Positions 17,071-27,700 of a stretch of 64,000 nt of DNA are shown here, one piece after another (the stretch's first letter is position 1; the number at the start of each line of letters is the position of its first letter). This DNA comes from a virus. The notes below the pieces were generated by a model that searched no databases, was not told the DNA's origin, and saw only the letters and a list, made by a program, of their open reading frames with translations. The position numbers were made by a program, and so were the translations under genes. The stretch spans positions 1 through 64,000 of IMG/VR virus record IMGVR_UViG_3300034283_001603; one strand, 5' to 3'.

Positions 17071-17085
17071 TTTGCCTTTTATAAT
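17053..17085 (+). promoter_or_regulatory. Hairpin overlapping a TATAAT promoter before the tail tube gene
   Basis: AAAGGCA (17053-17059) and TGCCTTT (17073-17079) can pair around a 13-base loop and are followed by a short T run; the last T starts the -10 hexamer TATAAT (17080-17085). The hairpin could end connector transcription while the promoter restarts it for the tail tube gene. The stem is only 7 bp, so termination may be weak. Confidence 0.45.
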
Positions 17086-17173
17086 GTAGTAGAGTAAAAT
17101 TAGAACAGAGGAAAGGGCCTAGCCAGCCAAATAGATATATCAATTTCATATGAAATCAGGAGGAAATACAATT

Positions 17174-17935
17174 ATGGCATATCAAAATACAGGTGACGCT
17201 AAGAATATTCTTGTTGGCGCATCACCACTATTTTTGTCAGTAGAAGATTCAACAGTAGGAGGTTATGATTCAAGCATGGATGCAGGCGTCGCAAACGCTT
17301 TCGTTGCATCAAAGAATCGTTTTGTACCAGCATTCTTACAAGGAGAGTCTTATACTACAACACTAAACAAAGTTTTAACAACAACAGGTGCTACTCAAAC
17401 AGCAACACCTACAGAATCAACACCAGCAATTGGTGGAGCTTACCGCAACGTAGGTTACACAAATAATGGTCTTCAGATCAGCTACCAGCCAACATTTGAC
17501 TCAGTAACTGTTGATCAGTTGCTAGATACAGCTAAGCTGTTTAAGTCTGCAATGATGGTTCAGATCTCAACAGAAATGGCAGAAGGTACTCTAGAGAACG
17601 TTCTTGCAGTATTTGGTCAAAAGGGATCAACACTTACATCAACAGGCTCTGATCTAACAGCAGTTGACACACTAGGTTTGGAAGCAGGTGCACTAGGTGC
17701 AGCTCCAACAGAGCGTCAGCTAATTGCAATTGGACAGGCTCCAACATCAGAAGCAGTATCAACTGAGCGTGTATACTATGCACGTCGTGTTTTGTCTGTA
17801 GAACAGTCACAGTTCTCTTTGGCTCGTACAGCAGCAACAACATTCCCAGTAACATTCCGTCTTCTACCATCTGGTAATTCAGACCATATTGGTTCAGAGT
17901 ACGGTAAGATTATTGACCGCGTTCTAGCAATTTAA
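17174..17935 (+). CDS. Major tail tube protein
   Basis: A 253-residue protein with a Thr/Ala/Gly-rich, beta-type composition typical of siphovirus tail tubes; it is placed just before the frameshifted chaperone genes and the tape measure gene. Segments such as NTGDAKNILVGASPLFLS at the N-terminus and GTLENVLAVFGQKGSTLTS in the middle are consistent. ATG 17174 has an AGGAGG site 10 bases upstream; an in-frame ATG at 17150 lacks one. Codon use is like the capsid gene (frequent CGT, CTA/CTT), indicating high expression. A perfect 12-bp-stem terminator follows. Confidence 0.85.
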   Translation: MAYQNTGDAKNILVGASPLFLSVEDSTVGGYDSSMDAGVANAFVASKNRFVPAFLQGESYTTTLNKVLTTTGATQTATPTESTPAIGGAYRNVGYTNNGLQISYQPTFDSVTVDQLLDTAKLFKSAMMVQISTEMAEGTLENVLAVFGQKGSTLTSTGSDLTAVDTLGLEAGALGAAPTERQLIAIGQAPTSEAVSTERVYYARRVLSVEQSQFSLARTAATTFPVTFRLLPSGNSDHIGSEYGKIIDRVLAI

Positions 17936-17954
17936 TTATATTAATAATTAATAT

Positions 17955-17982
17955 CAAAGCCCCCAAGAAATTGGGGGCTTTG
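17955..17982 (+). terminator. Rho-independent terminator after tail tube gene
   Basis: A perfect 12-bp stem, CAAAGCCCCCAA and TTGGGGGCTTTG, closed by a GAAA tetraloop. The T tract is short (CTTTGCTGTTGT). Its GCCCCC/GGGGGC core is the same as that of the capsid terminator. Confidence 0.9.
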
Positions 17983-17985
17983 CTG

Positions 17986-18014
17986 TTGTATCCGTATAAT
18001 GGTTATGCTATAAT
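17986..18014 (+). promoter_or_regulatory. Promoter for the tail assembly and tape measure genes
   Basis: TTGTAT (17986-17991), 17-base spacer, extended -10 TGCTATAAT (hexamer 18009-18014). A second TATAAT lies at 17995-18000. The RBS AAGGAGG (18031-18037) and ATG 18043 follow. Confidence 0.7.
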
Positions 18015-18042
18015 AATTTAGACAATCCTTAAGGAGGATAAA

Positions 18043-18375
18043 ATGGCAACAACAGTATATGATGTAGAAGAGATTCAGCTACAAAGCGGAGCTAATGTAA
18101 AGCTTAAGCCTCTCTCAATCAAACAACTAAGAAAGTTTATGGAAGTAATTAAGAAAGTACAAGACGCAGAAGACGAAGCTGCAACACTTGGAATTTTAGT
18201 TGAAGCATGCGGAGTAGCATTGGAAGTTCAACTACCTGATCTTGTTAAAGACATAGAGAAGCTTGAAGAAGCATTAGATGTTCCAACAATTAACCGCATC
18301 CTTGAAGTTTGCGGAGGAATTAAGATGGACGACCCAAACCTGATAGCGGCAGCGGTACTGGCTGGCCAGAACTAG
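18043..18375 (+). CDS. Tail assembly chaperone, short (G-like) product
   Basis: A 110-residue acidic helical protein (KQLRKFMEVIKKVQDAEDEAATLGILVEACGVAL) between tail tube and tape measure genes, matching the conserved place and look of the G-type tail assembly chaperone. It is the zero-frame product; a canonical -1 slippery heptamer near its end allows synthesis of a longer form. The RBS AAGGAGG is strong. Confidence 0.85.
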   Translation: MATTVYDVEEIQLQSGANVKLKPLSIKQLRKFMEVIKKVQDAEDEAATLGILVEACGVALEVQLPDLVKDIEKLEEALDVPTINRILEVCGGIKMDDPNLIAAAVLAGQN

Positions 18376-18710
18376 ATTTAGCCGCTTTAGAGGGTCAAGT
18401 TTTTCTTCTGGGTCACTGGAAGAATTACGAAGAACTAGAAGAAACTTTATCACTGCCAGAATTGATTCAAACAATTACAGCGATAAATGAAAGAGAGCAC
18501 AACCAAAGAAAGTTTGCAGCATCACTAAAAGGGATACAATTAGATGATGATGTAGAAGAAGAAAAAAAAGGTTCTACCTTTGAAGATATCCAAAGAAGAG
18601 CACTTGGAATAAATGCATCACCAGATGATGTTGTTGGTTTACAAGGGCCCTTAGCGGCGCAAGCTGGATTTGGAATTGGAGCAGGGTTAGGATATTCTAG
18701 GAGTAATTAG
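18043..18710 (+). CDS. Tail assembly chaperone, -1 frameshift (G-T like) product
   Basis: Joining 18043-18339 to the -1 frame re-read from base 18339 to the stop at 18708-18710 gives a protein of about 222 residues. The -1 frame is closed by TAA at 18321, and the zero frame by TAG at 18373, so the shift must occur between them; the only ideal heptamer in that interval is C-CCA-AAC (18333-18339). The extension reads WPELDLAALEGQVFLLGHW and includes EREHNQRKFAASL and a Gly-rich end. Such fusions bind the tape measure protein during assembly. The extension has no start codon of its own that would give the whole segment. Confidence 0.85.
18333..18339 (+). promoter_or_regulatory. Programmed -1 ribosomal frameshift site CCCAAAC
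   Basis: The heptamer fits X-XXY-YYZ in the zero frame (third base C of GAC, then CCA, AAC). After slippage the next codon is CCT and the -1 frame stays open for 123 codons. Confidence 0.88.
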
Positions 18711-21700
18711 TGGCTGACGAACAAATTGTAACCAGTATAGTCGCCAAAGCCGACTTGTCTAGCCTTGTGTCTGAAGTACACAGGGCTAGTTCTAGTCTCC
18801 AACAATTACAAAGAGAGCTTCTTGCATCAAACAAAGCAATTTCTTCTTCAACAAAATTAGCAAACAATTTATTTAGAGATACATTAACTGGAAGCGGACA
18901 GTTCTCCAGTCACTTTGTAAACCTTAATTCTGATGTAGACAAGTTCGGTAAGAACTTAGATGCTGGTAGATTAAAGCTTAAAAATTATTTTTCTACATTT
19001 AGAGAGCATACTACTACTCAAAAGGGTATGATCAGGGAGCTTGCCAAAGAACAGGTAATGCTTCAAAATTCAGTACTGCAACCACTAGGTAGAAATGCTC
19101 AGGGGTTAATGCAGTATAACGTAATGATTCCTAGAGGATTAGATGCTGTAGCAAATAGTGGAAAACTAGCTCGAATGGAAATGCAGATTATGAATCGTGC
19201 ATTGTCTGAGGGAGCAGGATCTTTAATTAACTGGGGTAAGAATACTCAGTGGGCTGGTAGACAGCTTACTGTAGGACTTACTGTGCCAATCACAATGTTT
19301 GGAGCAGCAGCTGGTAAAGCATTTAAAGAAGCAGACCAAGAGCTTGTAAGATTAACAAAAGTTTACGGTGGTCTTGCAGCTACATCTGCTTCAGATTTAA
19401 AAGCAATTAGAGAAGAAGTTGTTGAGACTGCAAAAACATTATCTAAAACAATGGGTGCATCATTTAAGGATACTATTGCATTAGGTGCTGATATTGCAGC
19501 AACAGGACAAACTGGAAACGAACTTCTAGGATCAATTGCAGAAACAACAAGACTTGCTATTCTGGGTGAAGTTGATAGACAAGATGCAATGAAAGCAACA
19601 TTATCAATTCAAACAGCTTTTAAGCAAAATACTCAAGAGCTAACAGAATCTATTAACTTTCTAAACGCAGTTGAAAACCAGACATCAACAACTCTTAATG
19701 ACCTAGTAGAAGCAATTCCAAAAGCTGGTCCAGTGATTCAGCAGCTAGGTGGAGATGTTAAAGACTTAGCCCTATATCTAACTGCAATGCGTGAAGGTGG
19801 TGTTAGCGCTTCAGAAGGTGCCAACGCTTTGAAGTCTGGTTTAGCATCTCTTATTAACCCAACAAAACAAACCGTAGGGATGATGTCAGATTTTGGCATA
19901 GATGTTATGGGCATGGTTGCAAAAAATACTGGAGACACTACTGGTTTATTGATGGATCTGCAAAAAGCTTTAGACTCCCTTGACCCACTAAGTAAAGCAA
20001 GAGCAATGGAGCAAATGTTTGGAAAGTTCCAGTTTGCAAGAATGAGCGCATTGCTTAATAATCTAGGTAAACAGGGTAGCCAGACGCTTCAAGTTTTAGA
20101 ATTGATGAAAGCAAGTACTGGAGATTTAGCAGATATAGCAAGCCGAGAATTAAAAATGGTTACAGAGTCTGCATCTGGTAAATACAAGAGAGCCATAGAA
20201 GGACTAAAAGCAGAGCTTGCAGATGTAGGACAGGAATTTCTTGGAGTTGCAACTAAGCTTATAAGCGCAGCAACAAAAATCTTAGATTTCTTTACTAAAT
20301 TGCCAGACCCAATTAAAAAAGGATTGACCTTCCTTGCTGGATTTACAGCATTAGTTGGACCACTTATTATGTTAACTGGTTTACTCGCAAACTTCTTTGG
20401 ATATATAACTAAGGGTGTTGTCCAGCTAAGAGCATTCTTTATGAAAGCAAATGGCTGGAAGATGCTTACTCCAGAAATTATTGCCGCACAAAAAGCAGCA
20501 GAGCTAGTCGAGAATGCATTTTATTCTGATGCAGCTGCGGCTCAAGTTCTTCACAATGCACTTCAAAAACTTGTTTTAGATTATCAAAATCTTCAAGCAG
20601 CATCAATGAAGGGTGCAGTTCCAGTAAACGCAGGAGTCTCTACTGTTGCTGGAAATACAATTGTTGCTCCTGCTCATGGAAGAAGAGTTGTTGACCCTAA
20701 CGATCCTTATGTAGGAGATCCTAACACAAGAGCAATGTCTCATATTAATCCTAGAGACCCAAATAAGCCAGCAACAATATTTGGCGGGGTACCAGGAGCA
20801 ATACCAGTAAATAGAGGAATATCAAGAACTCCTCAAATGTATATGCATGATAGACTACCTAACATTGAAGGTCTAACAAGCGTAAAGGGAATATCTACAG
20901 GAATTGTTCCAGGAGAAGCAGCCAAGTTCCATGCATTAATGGCAACACTTGGAATGCAAACAGAGCAAGAAATTGCAGCATTAAAGAAAACAATTATGAT
21001 GGGCGGAACAGTCAGTAGAGAACTCCTTGACACATTTGATGACATTCTTCCTATAACTCAAAGATTTGCAGATAGTGCAGCTACACAGTCTGGATTAATA
21101 GTTCAGCAAATGAGAAGTGCAGAAATAACAGTTGATCAAGCAAAGGCAAGAATTATTGCTTTAAATGCACAGATAGAAGCAGACATGGGCGCTGCTGTAA
21201 GTATGTACGCTGCAGGACGTGGAAGAAGCCTTGATTTAACAAGAGCCCCAATGATGGATCAACCAGTTGTTGATGCAAATGGTCAATTTACATTAAGAGA
21301 TCTTTATAAGAAAAAAAATAACGCAGCTGTAATGACCGAGTTTGGTAGACTGCGTGGAATCAGAACGTTTGGTGCTCCGTATAGCATGCAGACAACAAGA
21401 ATGCCTAAGTTTAATACTGGTGGAGACATTGAATCATTTGGCCCAGGCAAGACTATGGTTTCTGGTCCATCTTCTATTAACTATGACGATAGACTTGGAA
21501 GTGTTCCAGTTGGTGGATACGTATTAAACCAATCAGCATCTATGGACCCAGCAAATGCACCGCTTGTTGCAATGGCTTCTGCTACATATGAAAATGGTGG
21601 AGAGATAACAGCAGCACTCACACCACGGGAAGTAGTGTTTGGTCCTAAGATTCAAAGAATGCCTGAACTGTATGCAGCTGTAGATGCCGCAAATAGCGGT

Positions 21701-24700
21701 TACAATTTCGGCGGGCAGATAATGAATGGAGTTACTGGATATGGAAAGAAGACAGGCAAAACTCCACAAGTAGAAAATAAAGCCTATTATAAGAGAAGGC
21801 TAAGAGAATATCTAAGATTTATTAATAACCCAAGATACGCAGACGACATTAGAGTAAGAATGATCATGTTAGATGCTGCTGAATTAGCAGGCAAAGCTAA
21901 AATGCCTATTGATAAAGCTATTAATATTGCAACTAGTAACTTTGATAAAGCTATAGGAAAATCAGGCGGATCTATTGAGAAGTTTATAGACATAAGAATT
22001 AAACAGGTTCAAGGTTTAGAAGGAGCTAAAGATGCTAATGGTAATCTTAAATTCCCTGGATTAAAGCTAAATGATCCTACAAATACTAGAAGCACTGGCG
22101 GAAGCACAGCCCTAAACTATGAACTAAATAATGTAAGATCCGCTATGCTTAAGAATCGAAAGTTTAAAGATGTATTTGATTTGATTGAAGGGGTTACTCC
22201 TACTGATCTTAAGAATTCAAAGGGCATGCCTTATATAGAAGGCTTGCATGCTAGAGGCCATATTACACGTCATGGAAATGTTGGGTATGCCACTAGCGGT
22301 CACATGGGAGTTGCCGCAGTAATTCCAAACGGTATTAACAGCATAATGGCTAGACTTCAAGATATAGGAATATCTCCAGACATACTTCACTTGAGCGGAG
22401 AAGATGCTAGAAAGAATTTTCAGATAGCACTTAAATCTGTTGGAATGCACAAGATGACAACAGTAGATGATATTGCTACAGCGCTTGAAGAAAATAATTT
22501 GTTTAAAACTAAAGAACAAATTGCATCTGGTTCAGTTGTAAGAGCAACACCAAAGCAAAGAAACGATCTTCAGATGTTCCTTGAAGCCGTTATGGAAAGA
22601 AAGAGATGGATGTTAATCCCTAGAGGAAGACCTCCTATAATGACACCAGTACTTGCTAAACTTAACATGGGAGGTATGATTCCAGGTGGATCTGTATCTC
22701 CAGGTAGATTTTCATACGGAGTGGTTCCTCCACTCTCTGCAAGACTAGAGTCTATTAGATTGGCTCAGCAAGCTCAATATGCTAAAAAGCGTGAAGCCGA
22801 TATGATTAAGTACCCGTGGATTAAAGAAGCAGTAGCGGGCAGAGATAGAGGGACTAGCATATCCCCATTGTTAAAATTATTACCGCCAGGTAAGCAACTT
22901 GATATTTTAGAGCAATCTCGTGAAATGTCAAGGGCTACAGCAACTGGATCGTTTAAAGATTTGCCTCCCGTTAAATATGGACACATGGTTTCACCAAGCT
23001 CTGGAATGAGTTATCCAATACCTGGTGTTTCTGGATTATACAGAGACTCCGAAGGTAGACTTAAGTTCTTTAAGGGTGTTCCAAATGAAATATCTGCTAA
23101 AGCTGAGGTATACGGAACTAGAATGGCTAGAGAAGTGTTTGGGCTTGATGCTCCTGAGCAAACAATTAAAACAATATCAAATCCATTAGACCCAAGTGGC
23201 AAATCAAAGTTGCTCGGTGTTGAGTCACCGTTTGATAAAAGGTTTACTACTGGAGGAACAGTCTTTACCGAAGATGAAATGATTAGACAAACAATTGCAT
23301 CTTTAGTTATGAATAATAAGGATTTATCTCCAAGCAATGTTTATGGAAATGTTTTGGCAGATGTCGGAGCAGCAGGAGTATTCCCTAAAGCTTCACGCAA
23401 TACCGCACACGCAGAGTCTCTTCCTTCTATGATAGATCAAGCTATGATAAATCTGCTTGGAGTTAAAGGCGGAGCCAGGAAAGACTTTGCAGTAAACACA
23501 GCACCAATTGCTGCAGGAATGACATCTAAGCAGTATAACAGAAAAATAAAAGCCGCAATGAAAAAGATGCATCCAAAACTTATTAAGTTTGTTGCAACGT
23601 TGCCGAGAGAAGACAGAGCCCCATATATCAAATTGCTACAAAGATTTGAAAATGGAATGGATGATGCAACTGATTTTGGTCCGCTGCATGCAGTTCATGT
23701 TGCAGCTAAAAGAAATAGTGGTGGCCCAATCGGCGGAGGCCCAGTTAGATCAGGAAGATATGCATATGGCGCTAAGAATAAAAAAGGGTCACAGAGATCA
23801 GGAAACCCAGCAAAAAGAGCTGAAGATGATAGATTAAGAGCAGCAAGAACTGCATCTTATAATCCTCCATCTGGATCTGGATACACATCTTCAGGAAACC
23901 CTCAAATGCAGGTCATCCGAGTTCCTTATGTTGGAGGATCTGGAGTTGCTGGTAACGCTTTTGGTTCAGTAGCAACTGGTCAATCTCAACAGATTATAGA
24001 TACCTTAAAGCTTTCTCAAATAGGTCAGCTACCAGCAGGAGTAACTAGAGCGTTTGATTCTTTAACTAAATCAATTAAGGTCGGCACAGTAGGTTTAAGA
24101 TATGGAATTGCAACATCAGCAACTCACATTAATAGCGCATATAGAGATTTTGCAAAATCCCAAGTAGCATCTGCAAGACTAAATGCTTCATTCCTTTCTA
24201 ATTGGGTAAAAACAAATACAAGAGATATTAAGGACGGTATATTAAGACATCAAGCTAGAAGCTATTCGGCTGCATATCCAGGTGCAAACTATCTAATGGG
24301 ACCTGGCCAAATTATGCCAATATCTATGTCTGGTCCTGGAATGGTTGGCGATTGGAAAGAGACTGGGCAAGATGGAACAAAGAGCCGTAAAGTTGGAACC
24401 TTGGGCTACAGAAAACGTGAGTACATGGACGCCGACGGATATATCCATGATAAAAAGTCTGCACAAGCAGCAGGGCTTGATACCAAAATAAGAGGCGGAA
24501 TGGGAATGGGTGCCCAGATGGGTATCGGTATGGCTGGCAACATGGGCGGAATGTACATGATGCAGCAGGAAAAAGTTAATATGCTTGGCATGGAAATGTC
24601 TGGAATGAATGCTGGATTAGGTATTATGGCCGCATCAACTATAATCCCTATGGTCCCATGGTTAACAGTTGGAAACAAAATAAAAACAACCACTAGTGCA

Positions 24701-27700
24701 ACTATGGCTGCAATTAAAGCTGCTAAAGGCTTTAAAGATGCAATATCTAAGTTAGGAGCACAATTAGGTAAATATATTAAAATTCTTAAAGGTGTTGGTG
24801 TAGTCATATCAGTTCTTTTAATTGGCTTTGATGTTTGGAAGAAATATAATAATGCTCAACAGGATGCCGCAATGTCTTTGGGCATTACTAAAGACGGTGC
24901 TGAACAAGCTGGAATATCATACTTTAATCTTAATAACTACCTTACAGAGTATATTGAAAAACAAAAATTGGCAAATGCTGCGGCACAAGGAGGAAGAAGC
25001 AGCTCCATAGGAATGCCTGGTATACCACAATCAGTAGAAGACATGAAGAAAGCAAAAGAAGAAGGCGCGGCTCTTAAAGATTTAATTGAATCAATTAATA
25101 GAACTTCAAGCACTGGAGAGCTTCAAACTTTAATAAACAACCAAAAAGCACAATTTATTGCAGGAGGCTTGAGTGTAGAGCAAGCAAATAGAATGATTTA
25201 CGGAGCAATTGCTAATAGCGAGAAAGCCACAAAATCTTATGAATTGTTGGCCAATAGCGGATTTGGTGCAATTACAGATAAAGCCACAGCGGCTGAGTTT
25301 GCTGTTAAAAATTTACTAGAAACATTAAAGCCTGAACCAAAAACTGGTTGGTCAAAGGGATCTTTTGAGTATAATCTTGCAAAACAACCAATGTGGTTTA
25401 CTAAGCAATGGAAGGAAGAAAATAACTTATTTGAAAGAGGCGTAGATTTAACATTCATTGGCCTAATTGATAGATATGCCAATGCTTTTGCAGATACTAA
25501 TGCATACAAGAAGGGTGTTATATCTGGTCTTGAAAGTGTTATAAGTACATTTGACTCTAGTACTAAAGCACTTATTGGAACAAAGAATGCAACTGGTGAA
25601 GTCATTGATGAGTATGAGGCATATCAAATATCTTTAGCAAATCTAGAAAAAGATGTTCCTAATTTTAATGCTGCAATAGGAGAAGAAACTTTTAAAGTAA
25701 TACAAGATATGAGTCCAGAGTTAGCAAAAATTACAAATAAATTTGATTCAATAAAATCAATTTTAGCAAAAATAAAACTATCTACTTCTGGAATCGGTCT
25801 AGACCTTAAGTACCTTGATGGCGAATTAGCTATAAAGCTAGCTGGATTTACTGCAGCAGTTGGAGAAGGAATTGATGGATTAACTAAAGCCGCTGGGGAC
25901 GGAAGCACATATGGATCTGTTGGAAAGATATTAAATAAGCTACAAAAATCAATTGCAGCTACTTCCGCCGCATCACAAAAAGCTGCTGCTGCCACACAGA
26001 AAAATATTCAAGAAGAATTAAAATTAATTGCTAAAAAAATTAGTCTTATTGAAGATGAAAAAAATAAAAAATTAGAGTCTTTAAGAGCAACTCAAGATGC
26101 ATCAAACTATGCGTTAGAATTACAAAAGCTTCAAATAGAATATGCAGACGCTATATCTCGTGGAGATCAGGCTGGCGCAGCTAGAGCAAGAATAGAAATA
26201 GATCAACTTACTAGTAATAGACAGTTTGACCTAACTCAAAAAGCAATAGAGGACGAAGCAGCTAGACTAAAGGCTATTGAGCAAAAGAAAATAGATGCAA
26301 AACAAGCAAAAGCCGATGCAGCAGCCCAAAAGTTCGAGGGAGCGCAAGATGGCGCAGCAAGCGCAACTAAAATTGCAGATCTAATTAAAGGCTTTAAAGA
26401 TACTTATGATGAGATAACTACACTAAGAATAACAAATAATCTGTTACCAGATAGCAAAGCAAAAAGAGATTCAGAGGTACAACTTCTGGGCAGACTTGAT
26501 AATTTGCTTAAACAAATTGGTGTGGCAGGAACTGGAAATAGCCAAACTGCAAAGGACATAAGATCAGCCTTTGCTGAATATTTTAATAAAGATGGAACTG
26601 TAAAGAAAGTATATGTAGAATCTAAACCTGCTGGATTGCCAGACGCTGGCACTGCAGGAATAGTTCCAAGAGTATCTGTAAATAAAGACACACTTTCTAT
26701 ATTTGATAGAGATGTTGCCGCAGTAACAAAGTTTGCTGATCAGATTACTGGTGGCAAGGGGTACTCAATAAAGAAAATGACCGAAGAAATAGTTGCAGCA
26801 ATTCGTGGTGGCGGAACTTATAAAGATCCAATAAATGCTGGAACCGCAAAGGACGCGGTAGGTAAAAAATATATTGATTGGAACACACCATTATTTAATG
26901 ATAGAAGCGCAGTAAAGTACTTTGCAGCAAAAAAGGGATATAAACCAGGACAACAATTTACTTTAGAAGAAGCTAATGGAGTTAAAAAACAATTCTTAGT
27001 TTTAAATGATGGAAGTATTCAGTACCAAAGAGATATCAGTCCAACATATGCTAGCGGAGGTAAGGTTAGAGGTCCAGGAACTGCAACATCAGACTCTATT
27101 CCAGCGATGCTTTCACATGGAGAATATGTGATCAAGGCATCTTCTGTTGCAAAGTATGGCGTAAAAGCAATGGATGATATAAATGCTGGTCGGTTTGCAA
27201 ATGGAGGCCAAGTTCAAAAATTTTCAACTGGCGGACAAGCATTACTAAAAGAAATAGGTAAAGATCCAACATTAAAAGATGTTAAATCACCACTTGGTAC
27301 TGCTAAAAGATTTATAGATACAGCAATTTCTCAACTTGGAACTGAAGAAGAAGTAATGGGCAAAACATATGGCGCAGAGGGTAATAATATAACAAAATAT
27401 TCAAGATGGCTCAATAGCATAAAAGACCTTGGAGCAAAAGCATTTGCATGGTGTGGAACATTTGTTCAGTGGGCCGCACACATGTCTGGCGTTAAAATAC
27501 CAGATACTTTTTATACAGCAGACGGTGCTAAAAGTTTTGCAGGATTAGGTCAGCTTGTAGATGTTGCTACAACAATACCAACAAAAATAGATGATCGATC
27601 TGCTTCGGATGATGTAGGCGAATCGCCAAGAGCTTCTGACTTTAACGTTGGAGTAAATTATGATACTGGAAAATACTATGGGAATCCAAAAGATATTGAA

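Noticed and set aside
24406-24807. 133-codon frame on the minus strand inside the tape measure gene
   Set aside because: It lies fully in the tape measure frame, has no RBS and no recognisable domain; it is a by-product of Gly/Ala/Met-rich coding on the other strand. The same holds for other minus-strand frames, so no minus-strand gene is called.
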